Shown: in pieces, positions 1 through 8,331 of the stretch
Numbering within the stretch: position 1 is the stretch's first letter
Layout: each line of letters starts with the position of its first letter
From: Betaproteobacteria bacterium
GTDB lineage: Bacteria; Pseudomonadota; Gammaproteobacteria; Burkholderiales; SG8-39
NCBI GenBank assembly: GCA_016713125.1
Contig: JADJPT010000038.1
Span: forward strand, 1-13,184
DNA: 13,184 nt
Direction: 5' to 3'
Program-made: the position numbers and the translations under genes
The notes under the pieces: model-generated
What the model was told of the DNA's origin: nothing
The model's database searches: none
What the model saw: the letters and a program-made list of their open reading frames with translations, nothing else

Positions 1-2833
1 CTTTGTTGATGTGCCACTCGCCGATGCTCGGCCTCTCCGGGGGCGTCCCCAGCTTGGCACGGTTGTCGGTCTGCGCGCCAACGGTGTCCCACACTGCCTG
101 ATTTCCGCCGTGGTGGCGGCTCACCTTTGCCGGACTTTACTGTCGCGTTGTAATCCTCGCTCAGGGTGCCTTGCTCCTGCGAGACTTCGCGACGACGCAT
201 GTCGATGGTCGCGGAGGCCTGCGTTTCGTTCGAACTCACCCGTGCCGCAATGTCGTTGCCAACGGCTTGCCCCGGTGTGGCGCGCTGGTTCGACTGGCGC
301 TCCCGGATCGTACTGTCATTCGTGGCTGCCTGGTTCCGCAGCGCGTTGGTGTTGCCCGACCTGTTGGGTTGGTCGAAATCCTCGCGCAGCGCCGACGATG
401 TCCAGCCAAGCAGTTGGGGCAGGGGGCGACTCGGCGCCAAGGGGCTGTCGCCGGGGACGAACTGACTGCCGACCTCACCGCCTTTGGCGTAGCCGAAGGC
501 GATCTCGGTGACGGCGCGCTGCAACTTGATCGGATCGTCCTCGCGAAGCAGGCCGCGCTCCGATAGCCTGCGTGCTGCGTAGTTGGTGAAGTCGGTCTGG
601 GCGCCGCTGCTCCACTCGCGCATGAATTGCGCGGCCCGCGTGAGTTCTTTGGCTCGACCGTAGGCATTCTCGCTTGCGGATTGATGATCCATCGCTTCGC
701 GATATGACGAGTCGAAGCCGGACGTCGAACCTGTCTTGCTGCCCCTGCGCCCATTGGTAGGCATCGGAGGAGCGGAACTCCTTGACGAGTGCAGTCGCTT
801 CCGACAGTTGTGCGGTCTCGACGGCCTTGCGTGCGTAGTCGTAGGCGCTTTGGAGCCGTTGCTGGTCGACCTGTCGGCCCTTCAGTCTTCGCCTGCGCGC
901 CAATCTCCGTGAAGGGGATCCTGGCGCCGACCGAGGCAGATGCGGCAACGCTCTTGCCAACAATCGAGTCTTCACCCAATCCCAGTCGCCGGTTGACCTC
1001 GCGGGCCACCGAGTTCAGTTTCTGGATCTGCGTCGAGGTGGATCCGCCATCGGACGTGGTGCTTGCGCCGGATCGTTGTTGTGAGCGGTCGAAACTTTCC
1101 TGGATGCCGAGCGCACGGGTTAGCGCACTGGCTTGGCTGCGCTGCATGGACTCGCGCTCGGACCGGGCGAGGGTTTCCGCCTCGCGCGCGTTTTCCGTGA
1201 GGGCCGTGGCCTGGCGCTCGGTGAAGGTGAAGGTCGTTGCCAGCCGGCTCAGGGTGGCCTGGTAGCGGAATACCCCGGCGTCGGGGCCGGCGCCCTGAAT
1301 GGTCGTGCCATGGGCATCGCTCGTCGTGGACATGAACGCGGAGGATCGGGTCGGGCCGCGTTGCTGCTGGTCGAAGGAGACCATGTCCTGGCTGACGTTG
1401 CCCTTGCTCGTTGCGCTTGACTCGCCTGAAGCTGTTGACTGGATCGCTCCGACGCCCGTCACGGCCTGAAAGGCGACTTCGCCGCCCTTGATGATCGCGG
1501 TGGCGATGATCGGGATCGAGATCACCATGTAGCCCGCCACGGCCTGGTCGGAGATCGCGCCGTGGTAGATGCTGGACGCGGTATCGAGGGCCAGACCCTG
1601 TGTCGCCGCGCCCATGCGCGCCGCGGCCTCGAGGTTCTTGGCGCTCGCCAGGGTCGCCACGTAGTTGAGGATTGCGTAGAGCGGCGGCCAGAGCTGGATC
1701 CAGACCAGGCTCAGCACGAAGCTCTTGAGCGCCAGCCCGAGGCCTTTGCCCTGGGCTAGCAGGAACAGCAGGAAGACGAACGGGAAAACCGCATAGATGA
1801 TCGCCTCGATCACGTTGCGGATCAGGGGCAGGGCCTGTTCGGCGACCTTGCCCATGGTCAGGAACGACGAGTTGATCGAGGCCGTGGCATTGGCGCGGGC
1901 GGTCGCGATCATGACCGAAGCCGGGTCATTGATCTTCTGGCCGACGATGCTGCTCGTGTCCTGCACCAGGTTGATCATGATGTTCTGGCGCAGGAGGTCG
2001 CTCGCGCCTTGAGCCGCGGTCGCGATTCGCGTCTTGTAGTAGGCCTGCTCGATCTGGCTGTCGATCACGCCCTGAGCGGCGGTGGGATCAAGCGACGGAT
2101 TCAACTGGAACGCGAGCATCGCGCGGGCGCGGGCCACTTCCGCCGGCAGGCGGTTGGCGAGATAGGTGTAGACGTTGGGGCAGGTATCGACCTGCACCGG
2201 GTTGCCATAGGTCGAAAACCGCGCCGGATTCGGGGTCCCCATCAGCGCCCAGATGTCGGTGCTCTGGGAGAAGGCCGCCGGATCGATGGTGCCGTCCTGC
2301 AGGTCGTAGAGCGTGCAGTTGTAGACGTACGCGATCAGGTCGGTGCGCAGCTGCGGGTCGGCTATGTTGGCTCTGCGGGAGGCCTGAATCAGCCGGTTGC
2401 CGAACATGACGCCGTTCTTCTGATAGGCAAGTTCGGAGGGCAACTGCGCGTTGGTTGCCGGGATCACCTGGAACGCGGTCTCGAAGAACCGCGTCATCAC
2501 GTCGCCCACCTTGCTCGTGTAGTGGCCGAAGAAGGCGACGCCGATCGGAACATTGCCGACCACGACCGGTGTCTGGCTGCCCAGTTTGTCGACGATCACC
2601 ACATCGGCCTTGGGGAGGAAGAGGGCGTAGTAGAGGAACATGAACCCCATCAGCCAGCCCCAGCCGTGGAAGCGCCCCGGCGTGAAGAGTCCCGCGAAGG
2701 CCGCGACCAGGACGCCGGTCACCGCGACGGTCTTGATGAGGCCGAAATAGTCGTCGCCGCCCATGATGGCGGCGATGGCGTTGAACACCCCGGTCAGGGT
2801 ATCGACGTTGCCGTAGGCATATATTTCAAACAT
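1..2833 (-). CDS. traG: TraG, type-F inner-membrane mating-pair stabilisation protein (3' cut by window edge; three frame changes)
   Basis: TraG is a large inner-membrane protein. Its N-terminal part is needed for pilus assembly and its periplasmic C-terminal part for mating-pair stabilisation and, in F, entry exclusion. ATG 2833 begins MFEIYAYGNVDTLTGVFNAI. Hydrophobic segments lie at about residues 32-50, 58-75, 339-361, 367-395 and 431-449. A Ser/Thr/Gln-rich periplasmic region follows. The frame is good to about residue 648 (EIGAQAK). It then shifts near 880-890 to LKGRQVDQQRLQSAYDYARK, near 742-745 to GSKTGSTSGFDSSYREAMDH with FGYAKGGEVGSQFVPGDSPL further on, and near 120-126 to SRHHGGNQAVWDTVGAQTDN and GEWHINK at the edge. 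Each change equals one extra base, two at G runs. All three segments read as TraG-like protein, so the gene is conserved apart from indels. No ribosome binding site is evident before the ATG. Confidence 0.92.
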
Positions 2834-2859
2834 AACTACGCGAACATGGATGCGCGAAG

Positions 2860-2874
2860 GTCCCCCGGGGGGAC
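2860..2874. repeat. GC-rich palindrome in the traH-traG gap
   Basis: GTCCCCCGGGGGGAC reads as a near-perfect inverted repeat: 7-bp arms around one unpaired G. It sits in the 63-nt traH-traG spacer, the largest gap in the window, about 27 nt before the traG ATG. There is no T-run, so it is not a classical intrinsic terminator. It could affect traG translation or mark an mRNA processing point, but it may equally be a chance run in GC-rich DNA. Confidence 0.4.
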
Positions 2875-2896
2875 GGTGCCCGCCCGGCCGGCGTCG

Positions 2897-4342
2897 CTAG
2901 GAGCCGCGAGCGCCAGAATTGGCGCTGAAATCGAGCATCGACTTCACCGCTGCCGGCATCGAGCTCCAGAGTTGCCGCTCCAGGGTCTGCAGATCCTGCG
3001 TCATGGACGACACCGAGCGCACCTTGGCGTACGCAGTCTGTTTCTCGGTCAGCAGTTGCCGCTGGGCTTCCTGGGCGTTGCCCCTCAATGTCTCCACGTA
3101 CTGCTGCTCGATCGCGGTGCGCTTCAGGCTTTGCGAGAGCGCAGATAGGGCCTGCCGGATCGCCCGGTTGAGGAAGGTCTCGGCGTAGTCGAGCGCGATC
3201 ACGTCCTTGTAGGTTTCGATCAGCGTCTCGGCGGTATTGGAGCCGGGCACCGCGTTGGCGACCGCCAGCATCTTGTAGACGGGTTCCGTCGTGTTGTTGA
3301 TGAAGCCGATGTCGGCGGCGGTCTGCGGCGTGCGCGTGGCGATGTTGTCGGACATGCGCCGCAGCCGCTCGGACACCATGCGCGTGTAGGGTTTGGCGGA
3401 GACGGTGGTGCGGGTGGGATTCAGGCACTCGGCCGGTTCGTCGCAGACGTAGACCTCGATATCGACGTTGCCTTCCGTGGCGGAGGCGCCGCGCCCGAGC
3501 AGCAGATCGCGCAGGCCCACGATGCTCGGTTCGACGTAGCGGGGCATCGCGCCGCTGCCGTCGTCCGCCGGGGGATAGAGGATCACGGTGCCGATCACGC
3601 TCATGATCAGTTCCTTCTCCTGCTGGCTGATGGTGCCGCCGACCTGGTTGAGCGCCAGCCAGATCACGTTGCCCTTCACGAAGGTCGCGTTGCGGATATT
3701 GGGATCGCCGGAATTGGCGGCGCTCTTGACCACCGCCGGGGCGTTGGTGGCACAGGTGAAGCGCGCATCGGCGCGGTCGGTGACGCTGCCCAGGTACTGG
3801 GCGATGTTCGCGCAGCCGCTCTGCACCGAGTTGTCGTATTCGCCGACGACGCCGTTGACCAGTGACTGCGCGGCCTCGCAGGAGTTGATGTTCATCGCGT
3901 TGATCTTGTTGATCTGGTCCTGCAGCTCGGTGAGGAGCTTGTCGATGTCGGGGGAGATCGACTGGAGCGCCAGTTTGAAGGCGTAACCCACCGCGTTCGA
4001 GCCGATGTTCTGCAGGAGCGCCACGAACTGCTGCTTGTTGATGAAGGAGAACGCGCCGCCGAAGAGATCGATGCCGCCGCAGCCCGCCCGCAGGCTCGGC
4101 AGCTGCGCATTGACGAGCGGGTAGTTTCGTCCCGGCGCGCGCATCATCAGGCTGCCGCCGGTGTAGAGGTTCATCGCCTGGCCGCGGAAGGCGCCGGGCG
4201 AGGTGACATTGCCCAGCGCACCCAGATCGTTGAACATCGTCTGCATCTCGGCATTGAGATCGGCGGGCCGGCTGGCCATCGGTGCCGTTGCCAAGGCTGC
4301 CGCGAGCAGGCAGGCCATGAAGCGTTTCGGTCGAGTGGTCAT
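2897..4342 (-). CDS. traH: TraH, type-F conjugative pilus assembly protein
   Basis: TraH is a periplasmic protein of the F-type pilus assembly machinery, working with TraF, TraU, TraW and TraN/TraG-linked factors. From ATG 4342 it is 481 aa (F TraH is about 458). It has a signal peptide MTTRPKRFMACLLAAALATA and a conserved N-terminal region containing GAFRGQAMNLYTGGSLMMR, then GCGGIDLFGGAFSFINKQQF. A central region with several Cys (INSCEAAQ, SGCANI, FTCATN, VCDEPAEC) follows. The C-terminus is charged and helical, with a probable coiled coil running through RTAIEQQYVETLRGNAQEAQ. The traF stop is 21 nt upstream, and AAAGGA sits 6 nt before the ATG. A TTG at 4357 would add five residues but is less likely. 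The gene is fully open and ends with TAG at 2897. Confidence 0.96.
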   Translation of the reverse strand: MTTRPKRFMACLLAAALATAPMASRPADLNAEMQTMFNDLGALGNVTSPGAFRGQAMNLYTGGSLMMRAPGRNYPLVNAQLPSLRAGCGGIDLFGGAFSFINKQQFVALLQNIGSNAVGYAFKLALQSISPDIDKLLTELQDQINKINAMNINSCEAAQSLVNGVVGEYDNSVQSGCANIAQYLGSVTDRADARFTCATNAPAVVKSAANSGDPNIRNATFVKGNVIWLALNQVGGTISQQEKELIMSVIGTVILYPPADDGSGAMPRYVEPSIVGLRDLLLGRGASATEGNVDIEVYVCDEPAECLNPTRTTVSAKPYTRMVSERLRRMSDNIATRTPQTAADIGFINNTTEPVYKMLAVANAVPGSNTAETLIETYKDVIALDYAETFLNRAIRQALSALSQSLKRTAIEQQYVETLRGNAQEAQRQLLTEKQTAYAKVRSVSSMTQDLQTLERQLWSSMPAAVKSMLDFSANSGARGS

Positions 4343-4348
4343 CGATAG

Positions 4349-4354
4349 TCCTTT
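4349..4354 (-). promoter_or_regulatory. Ribosome binding site of traH
   Basis: AAAGGA lies 6 nt before the ATG at 4342. It selects that ATG (MTTRPKRF) over the in-frame TTG at 4357, which would place the site inside the coding region. Confidence 0.65.
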
Positions 4355-4363
4355 CAATCCTGG

Positions 4364-5093
4364 CTAAAGCGGGGCTTCGCGCGGGTCCTGCGCAAGTGCT
4401 GCGATGCGCTCGAGGAGTTCCGTCAACGCCATCACGCCGAAACCCACGGGGCGAATCTGCCGTTTGGACGGTGCGGTGAGGTAGAGCGCCGGCACCATCG
4501 ATGCGTTGAGGCGTGACGCGATGCCGTTGTCCATTTGAGGGTTCGGGTATTCCGGCAGGCCGCGGCCGTCGAGGCTCACGGGGAAGACGGTCATCCCGAA
4601 CTCCTGCTCGAAGCGCTTGAGTATTGGCGCGAAGCGATGGCAGTACGGGCAGTCGCTCCTGAAGATGAAAAGCAGGCCATGGGTCGAGGCAAGATTCCGG
4701 ACCACCTGTGCTTGCCGAGCCTGTTGCTGTTCATCGAAGGCGCCGATCGCCATCGCGTTGGTCGGGCGGCCGGTGAGCCCGTAGTCGAGCTCGGGCACGG
4801 TCCACACGAGGCGCTGCCAGCGCTCCGCGAACACTTCGGACTTGTTCATGACGAAGCGCTGGTAGCGCATGTAGGCGACCAGATTTGTATCGGTCGGGTT
4901 CATGACGGCGACGCGCTTCAGCTCATCGAGGCGCTGTTGCATCGCCTCGAATTCGACCAGCTCCTGCGGGCGGCTCGGCGGGGGTGGGGCGGCCTTGGGC
5001 GGCTTCACGGAAGGCGATGGTCTCGTCGGCGGGTTGGGCGGCAACAGGCAGGGCGGCGAGGCACAGTGCGGCAAGGGAAAGAAGGGTTCGCAT
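4364..5093 (-). CDS. traF: TraF, type-F periplasmic thioredoxin-like pilus assembly protein (frame broken near 5003-5012)
   Basis: TraF is a periplasmic thioredoxin-fold protein required for F-type pilus assembly. The real start is ATG 5093, encoding the signal peptide MRTLLSLAALCLAALPVAAQ and then PADETIAF. The body is in another frame, from about VKPPKAAPPPPSRPQELVEFE to PREAPL and TAG at 4364. It includes MNPTDTNLVAYMRYQRFVM, VPELDYGLTGRPTN, FIFRSDCPYCHRFAPIL (CPYC encoded at 4640-4651), VFPVSLDGRGLPEYPNPQMD and a cis-Pro-like MVPALYL. In relatives the segment before the proline-rich linker holds a GWxWY-type motif, absent here, so a short deletion of 3k+2 nt probably accompanies the frameshift. 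A GTGAAG hexamer at the join would fit deletion between short repeats (inference). Without correction the protein loses its leader. F TraF itself lacks CxxC, so this copy is of the potentially redox-active kind. Confidence 0.9.
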
Positions 5094-5098
5094 GCTGG

Positions 5099-5470
5099 TC
5101 ACCGTTTGTCCGGAAAGCGGCCGTCACGGCAGTAGCTCAACTGATAGACCAGTTCCTTGTCGTCGCGCTTGGTCTTCTCCAGCACGTCCTTCTGGCGTGT
5201 CGTCACTTCCAGCCGGCTGCAGCCTGGCTGGGGCAGGGCGTGCAGCGCGCGCACGTCGATCTCTATCGGGGTGCTGGAATCGAACTTCTGGCGGACGTAG
5301 GCGGAGGATTCGCCAATCAGAACGCCGTGCGCCGCCCCCTGTTCGATCGCCCGGATCAGGAGCGGCTTGATATCGGTGACCTGCAGGCGTGCAGAGGGCT
5401 GAGCCCATGCACCGTGAGCGCAAACAAGGGACGCGAGGCTGCAGCCGAGAATGATGGTCGAACGATTCAT
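5099..5470 (-). CDS. Small exported protein of the transfer operon, function unknown
   Basis: I do not recognise a named family for this 123-aa protein. It starts with ATG at 5470, overlapping the traN stop as ATGA, and carries a clear signal peptide: MNRSTIILGCSLASLVCAHG with likely cleavage at AWA|QP, about residue 23. The mature part of about 100 aa is mixed charged. It has a potentially helical stretch (ITDIK-like VTDIKPLLIRAIEQG at about 31-45) and only two Cys (about 84 and 114), which could form one disulfide in the periplasm. Its place inside the operon between traN and traF, the coupled start and the leader argue for an accessory periplasmic role in mating-pair formation. No Shine-Dalgarno is evident, so it probably depends on translation of traN. 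The frame is intact and codon use resembles its neighbours. Confidence 0.8.
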   Translation of the reverse strand: MNRSTIILGCSLASLVCAHGAWAQPSARLQVTDIKPLLIRAIEQGAAHGVLIGESSAYVRQKFDSSTPIEIDVRALHALPQPGCSRLEVTTRQKDVLEKTKRDDKELVYQLSYCRDGRFPDKR

Positions 5471-6665
5471 GGGCTGTAGTAGCTGTTGATTTTCTGTTGG
5501 GCGCGGGCGCGCATGGCGCCCACGTCGGGGAGCGTCGGCGCGATCTCGGCGTAGAACTCCGCCAGGTTCATCCGGGAGAAGTCGAGCGCCTGCAGTTGTC
5601 CCACGGTGAAGCCACTGCAGTCCGGGCTTTGCGGGCCGCCCCAGCCGCGGCCCAGTTGGCCGCGACCCTGTTCGTTCAGGATGCGGGCAAGGCGCGAGTT
5701 GAAACAGCAGTAGGACTCGGTGGTCTCGACGCACAGGCGAATGATCGGCAGGCGCGACGAGCAGTAGCTCCCCACGCCGTGGCAGAGCCGGTTGTCGCGC
5801 TTCATGGCGAGGATCTGCTCGGCCTGCTCGCAATCGAGGATGCCCGAGAGCTGGATCGCCAGAATGGCGATGGTCCAAGGGCCGGGTACCAGCGACTGGA
5901 CGAACAACTCCACCGAAAGATCGCCAGCAAGAAGGCCAGCAAGCGCGGAGGAGCCGCCGCCCGCCCCGAAGAGCGCCTCGAAACCAGCGATCACCATGTC
6001 CGGTGCGTCGGACGCGAACAGCGCGTCGAAGGTGTAGCTCGACCCCACAGCACCCATCACCTGACCGCCCGCGCCGAGGATCAGGTTCAGGTTGGAGAAC
6101 AACGAGCTGCTCGACCCCGCGCCCTTGCAGCAGTTGACGAGGCCGAAGAGCTTCTTGCGGCAGCGATTGTCATAGCCCTGAAACACGGCCAGGGTGCTTG
6201 GGTCCACGTACTTGCCGGCCTCCCGCTGCACTTCCATCGCGGTGACCATCTTGGCGAAATCGGCGTCCGGTGCGTTGCCGGTGTCAAAGCACTTGCCGTC
6301 GAGGCAGAACTGCTGGCCACCGCAGTTGGTGATCGTCGAGGTCGAGCCGCTGGACACCCGGCATTGCCAGGTCTGCTCGTAGAGCATGCAGGCGCCTTGC
6401 TCGTTCGTGTCCACGCAGCGCGATCCGATCTGGCTGCAGCCGCGGTTTCGCAGCGGCTGGCAATCGTCGGTCATGGCCTGTGACACACAACTGTATTGCG
6501 CGCGGTAGCGCCAGCAATCGCGGTACACCGGATAGCCGCCGATGTTGCGGGTCTCCGGACCTTCGACGCAGGATTCGGAGGCCTTCTGACAATCGGCGGC
6601 GTGAACGGAAGACGCCGCCAGGACGAGCATTGTCAGGAGAACGCGCAGAAGAGACGCAGCTTCAT
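5467..6665 (-). CDS. traN: TraN, type-F mating-pair stabilisation protein (C-terminal domain gene)
   Basis: TraN is an exported, cysteine-rich outer-membrane protein that stabilises mating pairs. The intact ORF from ATG 6630 gives 387 aa with about 22 Cys. Family marks include LFGLVNCCKGAG, ESYCCFNSRLARILNEQGR, QLGRGWGGPQSPDCSGFT and LQALDFSRMNLAEFY, the conserved C-terminal part of TraN. The likely original start is ATG 6665, overlapping the upstream stop and preceded by GGAGG. It encodes MKLRLFCAF and then hits TGA at 6633-6635. One missing base near 6633-6640 would join this to LLTMLVLAASSVHA|ADC, a textbook signal peptide. As it stands, a protein from ATG 6630 has a hydrophobic but uncharged leader and may export poorly. 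The gene ends at 5467, overlapping the next gene's ATG. Confidence 0.92.
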
Positions 6666-7645
6666 TGCGAGCGCGCCTCCAGCGCCGCGCATTGGTTGTC
6701 CCAGGAATCGGTGAAGCTCACCGTGGTGGGCATGGCGAAGGTGCTCACGCCATAGTAGCTGGTGCCCTGACAGGGGTTGTAGAACCACGCCCCGATGGAA
6801 CAGTTCGCCCCGAACAGGACTGGCTGTAGTAGGTCTGGTAGCAGAAATAGCCGTCAATCCGGGACGGCCCCGGCGATTGTCCGATCTGCGTGTTGAGTGT
6901 TCCGGGAACGTATTGCGAGCCCAGGTCCATGTAAACGGCGCCGCTACCCTTGGCAAGGGTGAACACATGCATCAGATAGTTGTTTGCGCCGCAGGTGAAA
7001 TCGAACGCGAGGTAGTCGATACAGGCCGGGCAGGGGTCCGCGGTCACCCGCGTCAGGAACTGCCCCGGCGAGCAGCCGGGCGTCTGGATCGGTGTGACGA
7101 TCAGGACTTTGTCGCAGGTCGTGTTTTCGATGGTGCGGTACTGGTGGCAGATCAGCGTCTCGAAAATGTCCGGGCTTGTCACCGTCTGCACAGTGCAGCC
7201 GCTGTAGGTGCCGGCGAGGTTCCCGGCAATGGCCTGCGGGTCGGCGGTGATGGTCCGGGCGCGCGTGAGCAGCGGATCGCTCGCAGTGATGCTGTAGTTC
7301 GGGCGCCGGGACGGATTGGTCTGCGAGAAATCGATAGCATTGCAACCCTGCTCGCCAAACCCGCCGGCCGCGCCGGGGCCCCCTGCGCAGCCGCCGGCCC
7401 TGGCTGAAGCCGGGGTGCCCAGACCAGGGGCTGCCGAAGTAGGAGGCCTCGGGAGGAGCAGTGGTGTAGTTGGGGACGGTCGATTGCGCGGTACTCCCGC
7501 TGATCTGGCCATGTGCCGCGGCGTTGCCGCTTCTGCCCAGGGCGGCACCCTGATTGAAGGCGTCAGACAGCGACTGGGCGTGGGCGGACCAGGAGTGCAT
7601 GGCGAACGCCGCGACGAGGCAAAGGACGATGCGGAGGACCATCAC
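6662..7645 (-). CDS. traN: TraN N-terminal-domain protein (separate gene; two compensating frame changes)
   Basis: This resembles the N-terminal half of long TraN mating-pair stabilisation proteins. It starts at GTG 7645 or ATG 7642 (overlapping the trbC stop) with a signal peptide ending SAHA|QS. FNQGAALGRSGNAA and VPNYTTAPPEASYFGSP follow, resembling TraN N-termini. The frame changes near 7398-7400 (one extra base in a GGG run). It continues through CNAIDFSQTNPSRRPNYSIT and LLTRARTITADPQAI to a Cys-rich stretch. It changes back near 6808-6811 (one base missing in GGGG), giving NCSIGAWFYNPCQG, FTDSWDNQCAALEARSQ and TGA at 6662. The two changes cancel, so the span is exactly 328 codons (327 aa) with about 14 Cys after the leader. 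Translated without correction it is broken into pieces. It presumably acts at the outer membrane with the downstream TraN protein. Confidence 0.75.
6676..6680 (-). promoter_or_regulatory. Possible ribosome binding site for the second traN gene
   Basis: GGAGG lies 10 nt before the ATG at 6665, which overlaps the stop of the preceding gene as ATGA. No such motif precedes the ATG at 6630, so it favours 6665 as the original start. Confidence 0.45.
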
Positions 7646-8331
7646 GATCCCCGCAGCCGTCTGAGGATGGGCTCGGCTCGTGGCGCCGCTTCCGGCCCGC
7701 GGCGCATGATGGCCTCCAGCGCGTAATCGAGGCTGACATCACCAGCGACGCTTGCGAAGCCAGCGGGCGTTACGCATCCGGAGCCGCAGCTGCCTTCCGC
7801 GTCGTTACCGGTGGCGTCGTTCAGCGTGAGCACGAACGTCGGCGCCTGGCGCACGGCGAAACGCGTGAACGCTTCCGGATCGATGACCCACGCGACATTC
7901 CGCTCGCCGATCAGCTCGCCCACCATGGCAACGGTTTGCCGCATCGACTGTGACTTGAGGCCGCGGAGCACCAGCACGGCGCCCGCCCGGGATGCCTGGT
8001 CGGTGAGCAACTGCAGGCTTGCCCGCGGCATGTCCAGCGTGATGAAGATTCGCAGGGGTACGGGGGGAGTGCCGGTTGCGGCACCGGCGTTCGGGAGTTG
8101 GAACTTGCTCCTTGCAATCGCCTCGATGTCGATCGCGCCGCGCTGCGGATTCACGCGCGGTGGCTGGGGGATCGGCTGCGAGCCGATGCGCTCGGCGCCG
8201 GGGAACGGATTCGCCTTCAGTGCGCGATCGATGTCCTGCGGTGTCGGCCACTGGGGAGCCTGTGCCAGGGCAATGCAGGGCAGGAGGCAGGCAAGCGCCC
8301 AGAGGGCGACGCGGTCAATATGCCCCGGCAC
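7642..8331 (-). CDS. trbC: TrbC, type-F conjugative transfer pilus assembly protein
   Basis: TrbC is a periplasmic pilus assembly protein that partners with TraW; in some elements the two are fused. The 229-aa product begins at GTG 8331, overlapping traU. It has a signal peptide ending ALA|QA (about residue 23), a proline-rich linker at about 43-63, and a TrbC core with RIFITLDMPRASLQLL at about 94-109 and AVLVLRGLKSQSMRQT at about 118-133. DPEAFTRFAVRQAPTFVLT follows at about 151-169, then a CGSGC pair at about 182-186 that could form a disulfide. The C-terminus, FASVAGDVSLDYALEAI, is the usual TrbC ending. The TGA at 7642-7644 overlaps the GTG of the next gene. Position after traU and the core motifs make the call firm. 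The frame is intact. Confidence 0.92.
   Translation of the reverse strand: MPGHIDRVALWALACLLPCIALAQAPQWPTPQDIDRALKANPFPGAERIGSQPIPQPPRVNPQRGAIDIEAIARSKFQLPNAGAATGTPPVPLRIFITLDMPRASLQLLTDQASRAGAVLVLRGLKSQSMRQTVAMVGELIGERNVAWVIDPEAFTRFAVRQAPTFVLTLNDATGNDAEGSCGSGCVTPAGFASVAGDVSLDYALEAIMRRGPEAAPRAEPILRRLRGS

Noticed and set aside
236..880. The continuous frame of the traG ORF down to position 236, read as a natural TraG C-terminus
   Set aside because: Beyond about residue 648 this frame becomes Arg/Pro/Ser-rich and unlike TraG, while other frames over the same bases give TraG-like sequence. It is out-of-frame run-through.
2861..2872. Intrinsic terminator between traH and traG
   Set aside because: The palindrome has no usable loop and no following T-run on the minus strand, and traG continues the same operon.
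2009..3148. Plus-strand open frame of 379 codons opposite traG/traH, and similar long ones at 10858-11958, 4535-5479 and 5497-6483
   Set aside because: All mirror intact minus-strand transfer genes codon for codon and yield low-complexity, Arg/Gly/Ala/Val-rich protein without domains.
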